From an uncultured Oscillospiraceae bacterium (GTDB lineage Bacteria > Bacillota > Clostridia > Oscillospirales > Oscillospiraceae), in assembly GCA_934597175.1 (NCBI GenBank), contig CAKTQR010000003.1, forward strand, positions 38,817 through 102,816: a stretch of DNA of 64,000 nucleotides, in the 5' to 3' direction. The notes under the pieces were generated by a model. It was not told the DNA's origin. It was given only the letters and a program-made list of their open reading frames with translations, and searched no databases. The position numbers and the translations under genes were made by a program. Every line of letters starts with the position of its first letter. The stretch's first letter is position 1. Of this stretch, positions 61,034 to 64,000 are shown piece after piece.

Positions 61034-63138
61034 CACAGCACCTCCGTTTCCTCAAGCTCATGCTCGACAAAGGCGTTGACCTTGATAAACGGCTTGCGCA
61101 CCAAGCGCCCGACCAGAACGCCGACCACGCCGAAGATCATAAGCTCGCCTATATACGCCCAGTAATCCATGCCGTAGAAGCCGCAAAGTGCCTCACGCAT
61201 GGCGTTGATGGCATACGGGAACGGGAAGAACACATAGATGTTGCCGAAAACATCGGGCAGAAGCTCGATGGGGTAAGAGCCGCTCGACCCTGCGATCTGC
61301 ACGACCATGATGACGACGACTATCGCCTTGCCGACATCGCCGAACGCCAGCGTCAGCGAGTAAATGAGCGTGATGAACACCAGCGAGGTGAACGCACCTG
61401 CGCCCCAGAACGCCAGCAAATTATCGCAGCTGCAATCTAATAGATACACATCGCCGAACACGATGACCGCCGCCTGAAGCTGGCTTATGATGGCGAACAG
61501 CAGCCAGCGGCTCCAGTATTTCTGACCCTCGGTGACATAGTTAAGGGTCTTGGGCTCGGCCTCGACCTTGATGATGGCGACGAGTATAACGCAGCCGACC
61601 CAGATGGCAAGGCAGGAGTAGAACGGCGCCATTGCCGTGCCGTAGCTGCCCACGGGGTACACGGCGCTTTCCACGACCGTGACGGGGGCTGCAAGGAACT
61701 CGGCGTAGCTTTCCGTGTCGCCGCCGAGCAGCTCGATAAGTGCGTTTATCCTGTCGTCGCCCTTTAATTTATCTATCCTTGCAAGCGCCTCGTCGAGTGC
61801 GTCTGCGCCCTTGTCGGTCACGACCTTGAGGCGGTTTAAAACGGCGGCGATGTCCTTGACGGTGTCGCCCGTGGCGCTTAGTACCGGTGCGATGCCGTCG
61901 ATGGTGACGGAAAGGCTGCTAAGCACCGGGCTCATGGACTTGAGCAGTGTCTGCATGGAGTCGGTCATGGCCTTGACGGCGGGCTGCAAGGAGTTAACGA
62001 GCAGGCCGTCCATGGTGCTCACGATATTCGAGCAGGACTCTATGATTGCGGCGGCGTCGGAGACCGGCGTGCCGCTCTTGAGCATTTTAAGCTGCGACTG
62101 GAGCTGCTCGGTGCGCAGGATAAGCCCGTCGAGCGTCGAGCGGACATATGTAGTCGCCGAGGTCTCGGGCAGTGCGTCCTTGAGCGCCGTCAGCTGATCA
62201 TGCAGCTTGCCTGCGGCGTTCTCTGCGTCCTCAAGCATCGCATCCCACTTTTCGGCGCTCTCGATGAGCTTTTTGTTCTCGGCAAGGCGTTTTAATGCCG
62301 CCGAAAGCTCGTCGAGCTGCTTGTTTATCTCTGTGAGCTTGGCATCGAGGCCCTTTTCGAGCACATTGAGGGCGTTTGCGGCCGAGTCAATGCTCTGCTG
62401 CACCTGCGAAACGCCGGCCTGACCGTCCTGAATGAGGCTGCCGACCGTGCCGGTGGTGTCGCCCAGACCGCTTAAAAGGCTGTTGATGTTGTCGCTTTTC
62501 GCCGTGAAGCTGTCGATAGCCGCACCGGTCTGGCGCAGGCTGTCACGCAGGGTCTCCAGCTGCGAAACGAGCGAATCGACCGTGCTCTCGGGGTCTGTCT
62601 CGTCGGCGACCTGCTGCACATTCTTGAGCACCGTCTTGAACAGCTCGTCAAGATACTGCACCTGCACCGAGTGCTGCACAGTCTCCGCCGCCGTCTCGAC
62701 GATCTTGTTCGCAACGGGGTTTTTCTTCGTGTTTTCTATGAAGCTCATGGCTGCGCCGCTGTTTTCAAGGGCGTAGTTTATGTCGAGCATGCGGTGGCTG
62801 AAGTCGTCGGCAAAGACGATGGCGGCGTAGTATTTGCCGCTGTGCACGGCTTGCCTTGCCTCGTCGCCGCTGTCGAGAACGACCCATTTAATGCTCTTGG
62901 ACTCCGTAATTGTCTCAATGGCCTCCCGGCTGAGGTCACGGTCGTTGTAGCCTTTATCGTCCGACGCAATGGCTATGGCGACATTGCCGGTGTTCCCGTA
63001 CGGGTCCCAGTTGGCGTAGATGTTAAACCACGCATACAGTGCGGGGATTATCGTGATGGCGATGATGATGACGAAAGCGAAAAAGTGCCTCGTTATCGCC
63101 CGAACATCCCCGGCGAATAGTTTGAAGATATTTTTCAA
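61033..63138 (-). CDS. YhgE/Pip-family membrane protein (copy 2)
   Basis: 701 residues, the same layout as copy 1: IIPALYAWFNIYANWDPYGN after the first helix, a coiled-coil ectodomain (about 160-470), and a C-terminal membrane block with IAGSSGSYPIELLPDVFGNI and FFPFPYAINAMREALCGFYG. The two copies share the diagnostic segments but are otherwise well diverged, so they may form a heteromer. First gene of the four-gene operon. Confidence 0.92.
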   Translation of the reverse strand: MKNIFKLFAGDVRAITRHFFAFVIIIAITIIPALYAWFNIYANWDPYGNTGNVAIAIASDDKGYNDRDLSREAIETITESKSIKWVVLDSGDEARQAVHSGKYYAAIVFADDFSHRMLDINYALENSGAAMSFIENTKKNPVANKIVETAAETVQHSVQVQYLDELFKTVLKNVQQVADETDPESTVDSLVSQLETLRDSLRQTGAAIDSFTAKSDNINSLLSGLGDTTGTVGSLIQDGQAGVSQVQQSIDSAANALNVLEKGLDAKLTEINKQLDELSAALKRLAENKKLIESAEKWDAMLEDAENAAGKLHDQLTALKDALPETSATTYVRSTLDGLILRTEQLQSQLKMLKSGTPVSDAAAIIESCSNIVSTMDGLLVNSLQPAVKAMTDSMQTLLKSMSPVLSSLSVTIDGIAPVLSATGDTVKDIAAVLNRLKVVTDKGADALDEALARIDKLKGDDRINALIELLGGDTESYAEFLAAPVTVVESAVYPVGSYGTAMAPFYSCLAIWVGCVILVAIIKVEAEPKTLNYVTEGQKYWSRWLLFAIISQLQAAVIVFGDVYLLDCSCDNLLAFWGAGAFTSLVFITLIYSLTLAFGDVGKAIVVVIMVVQIAGSSGSYPIELLPDVFGNIYVFFPFPYAINAMREALCGFYGMDYWAYIGELMIFGVVGVLVGRLVRKPFIKVNAFVEHELEETEVL

Positions 63139-63764
63139 GTGATCACCCTGACAAAATATTTTATCAGCTTATTTTATCAAATAATCCGCAAAAATGCACG
63201 GACAAATCCCGTCAAATGCACAAGATATCGCAAAAAACACCGCCCGAAACATCTCGAGCGGCGCTTTGGGCGTTGAGTTTTTAATACTCACTTACGCTAT
63301 TGCTATTCGGTACAGCGGTATCCCGACCGGTTTTTCAATACGCTTTTAAACTTCTGCGTGTCGTTTTTTTGTCAGCCCGACCGGTGACTGCACCTTAGAG
63401 TTTGGTCTGTACATCAACCTATCGGTGCACCGCAAGCTTCTCGCACTTATCTGACCGACGCAGGTCACTAAACGGGCGCACTGCAAACTATTTGCACCTG
63501 CCTAACCGATGAAGCTCGTTAAACGGACGCACCGCAAGCTTCTCGCACCATGTTAAACCTCCGCAGTCAAATCGGCCGGTGCACCGATACCCCGTACCGG
63601 GATTCCAAAGGGTGGTTTTTCAATACGCTTTAACGCACCAACTAATCGTTTTTGCGGTATCCCGACCGGTGAGTGCATACCGAAGTAAAGTCCGTCCATC
63701 AACCTATCAGTGCGCTGCAAAAAGGCAAGACAAAGAAAAGGAGATAAAACATCCCCATAGACAC
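63139..63764. other. Spacer between the YhgE operon and the rRNA genes
   Basis: No gene. 63139-63240 is AT-rich and should hold the YhgE operon promoter; 63325-63750 is an F1 repeat. Confidence 0.7.
63325..63750 (-). repeat. F1 repeat, copy g (reversed, rearranged)
   Basis: Contains three ~56-bp subunits (GACGCA...ACTAAAC/GTTAAAC...GCGCAC), GATACCCCGTACCGGG, and a second partial outer end (CATCAACCTATCAGTGC). Only one arm of the terminal hairpin (AAAGAAAAGGAG) remains, so this copy is damaged. Confidence 0.75.
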
Positions 63765-63797
63765 AAAAAGACCGCAGCGTTTGCTGCGGTCTTTCGT
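63765..63797 (-). terminator. Terminator of the rRNA operon
   Basis: AAAGACCGCAGC / GCTGCGGTCTTT with loop GTTT; Ts follow on the leftward side. Confidence 0.85.
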
Positions 63798-63800
63798 GTT

Positions 63801-63913
<113 letters not shown>

Positions 63914-63980
63914 TATCTGAGGTATTACACCCTCAAAACTGAACAGTGGAAGGAAAGGCAAGGCTGCCTGCATAACTGTA

Positions 63981-64000
63981 GGTCAAGCCCTCGGGCTATT
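63981..64000 (-). rRNA. rrl: 23S ribosomal RNA, 3' end only
   Basis: The last 20 bases read, on the minus strand, AATAGCCCGAGGGCTTGACC, matching the usual 3' end of clostridial 23S rRNA. The gene continues beyond the right edge; 63914-63980 is the 23S-5S spacer. Confidence 0.7.

Noticed and set aside
61033..63138. Type VII secretion component
   Set aside because: YhgE/Pip proteins are sometimes found near ESX/T7SS genes, but no EssC-type ATPase or WXG100 gene is in the window.

Overview
The window looks like a chromosomal segment from a gut-type clostridium (Oscillospirales/Ruminococcaceae-like). The reasons are GC-rich host genes beside an AT-rich island, a type III glutamine synthetase (GlnN), a T-box leader, a Noc-type ParB protein, a YlmC/YmxH-type sporulation PRC-barrel protein, YhgE/Pip exporters, and a Firmicutes holin-like type I toxin. 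No species is claimed.

Layout. 1-406: start of a secreted protein that runs off the left edge. 598-14069: a 13.5-kb integrative mobilizable element inserted exactly at the 3' end of guaA and bounded by 16-bp direct repeats. Its cargo arm (rightward genes) holds an AbiE toxin-antitoxin pair and a five-gene cluster: a type III methylase with an extra membrane-anchored N-terminal region, a membrane coiled-coil protein, the type III restriction subunit, a DUF6338-like membrane protein and a 58-residue protein with GYQP repeats. Its mobility arm (leftward genes) holds tnpV, a MobV relaxase, a likely oriT, a RepA-like ATPase with a candidate antisense RNA, mobC, integrase and excisionase. A divergent HTH regulator with four operator-like repeats closes the element. 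14054-24710: a leftward seven-gene nitrogen/nucleotide operon (asnB-glnN-pyrG-nadE-purA-purB-guaA) behind an asparagine-type T-box leader. The element has separated guaA from its original terminator.

24894-42000s: LysR regulator, GNAT, tsf-rpsB, YlmC-like, noc, DUF378, a four-gene leftward operon (histidine phosphatase-GNAT fusion, metallophosphoesterase, YgiQ radical SAM, DUF1294), csaB with a degenerate PurN-like protein, a TAXI-type TRAP transporter, and hom-asd. 43105-52866: a YeiH transporter, two ketopantoate-reductase-like paralogs and two amino-acid permeases, separated by unusually repeat-rich spacers. These spacers also contain an internally deleted IS3 derivative and a type I toxin locus with its own antisense RNA. 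52867-57243: an isolated holin/tail-appendage/amidase cassette of phage origin. 57622-63138: two YhgE/Pip proteins with small partners. The window ends in the 5S and the last bases of the 23S rRNA gene (minus strand).

Two dispersed repeat families link many spacers. F1 (about 200-400 bp) ends in a hairpin whose stem shows compensatory changes between copies. F2 has a core palindrome of about 107 bp, in two copies extended by terminal inverted repeats to about 175 bp, and one copy sits inside an F1 copy.

All calls are by reading motifs and alignment by eye; no database search was run.
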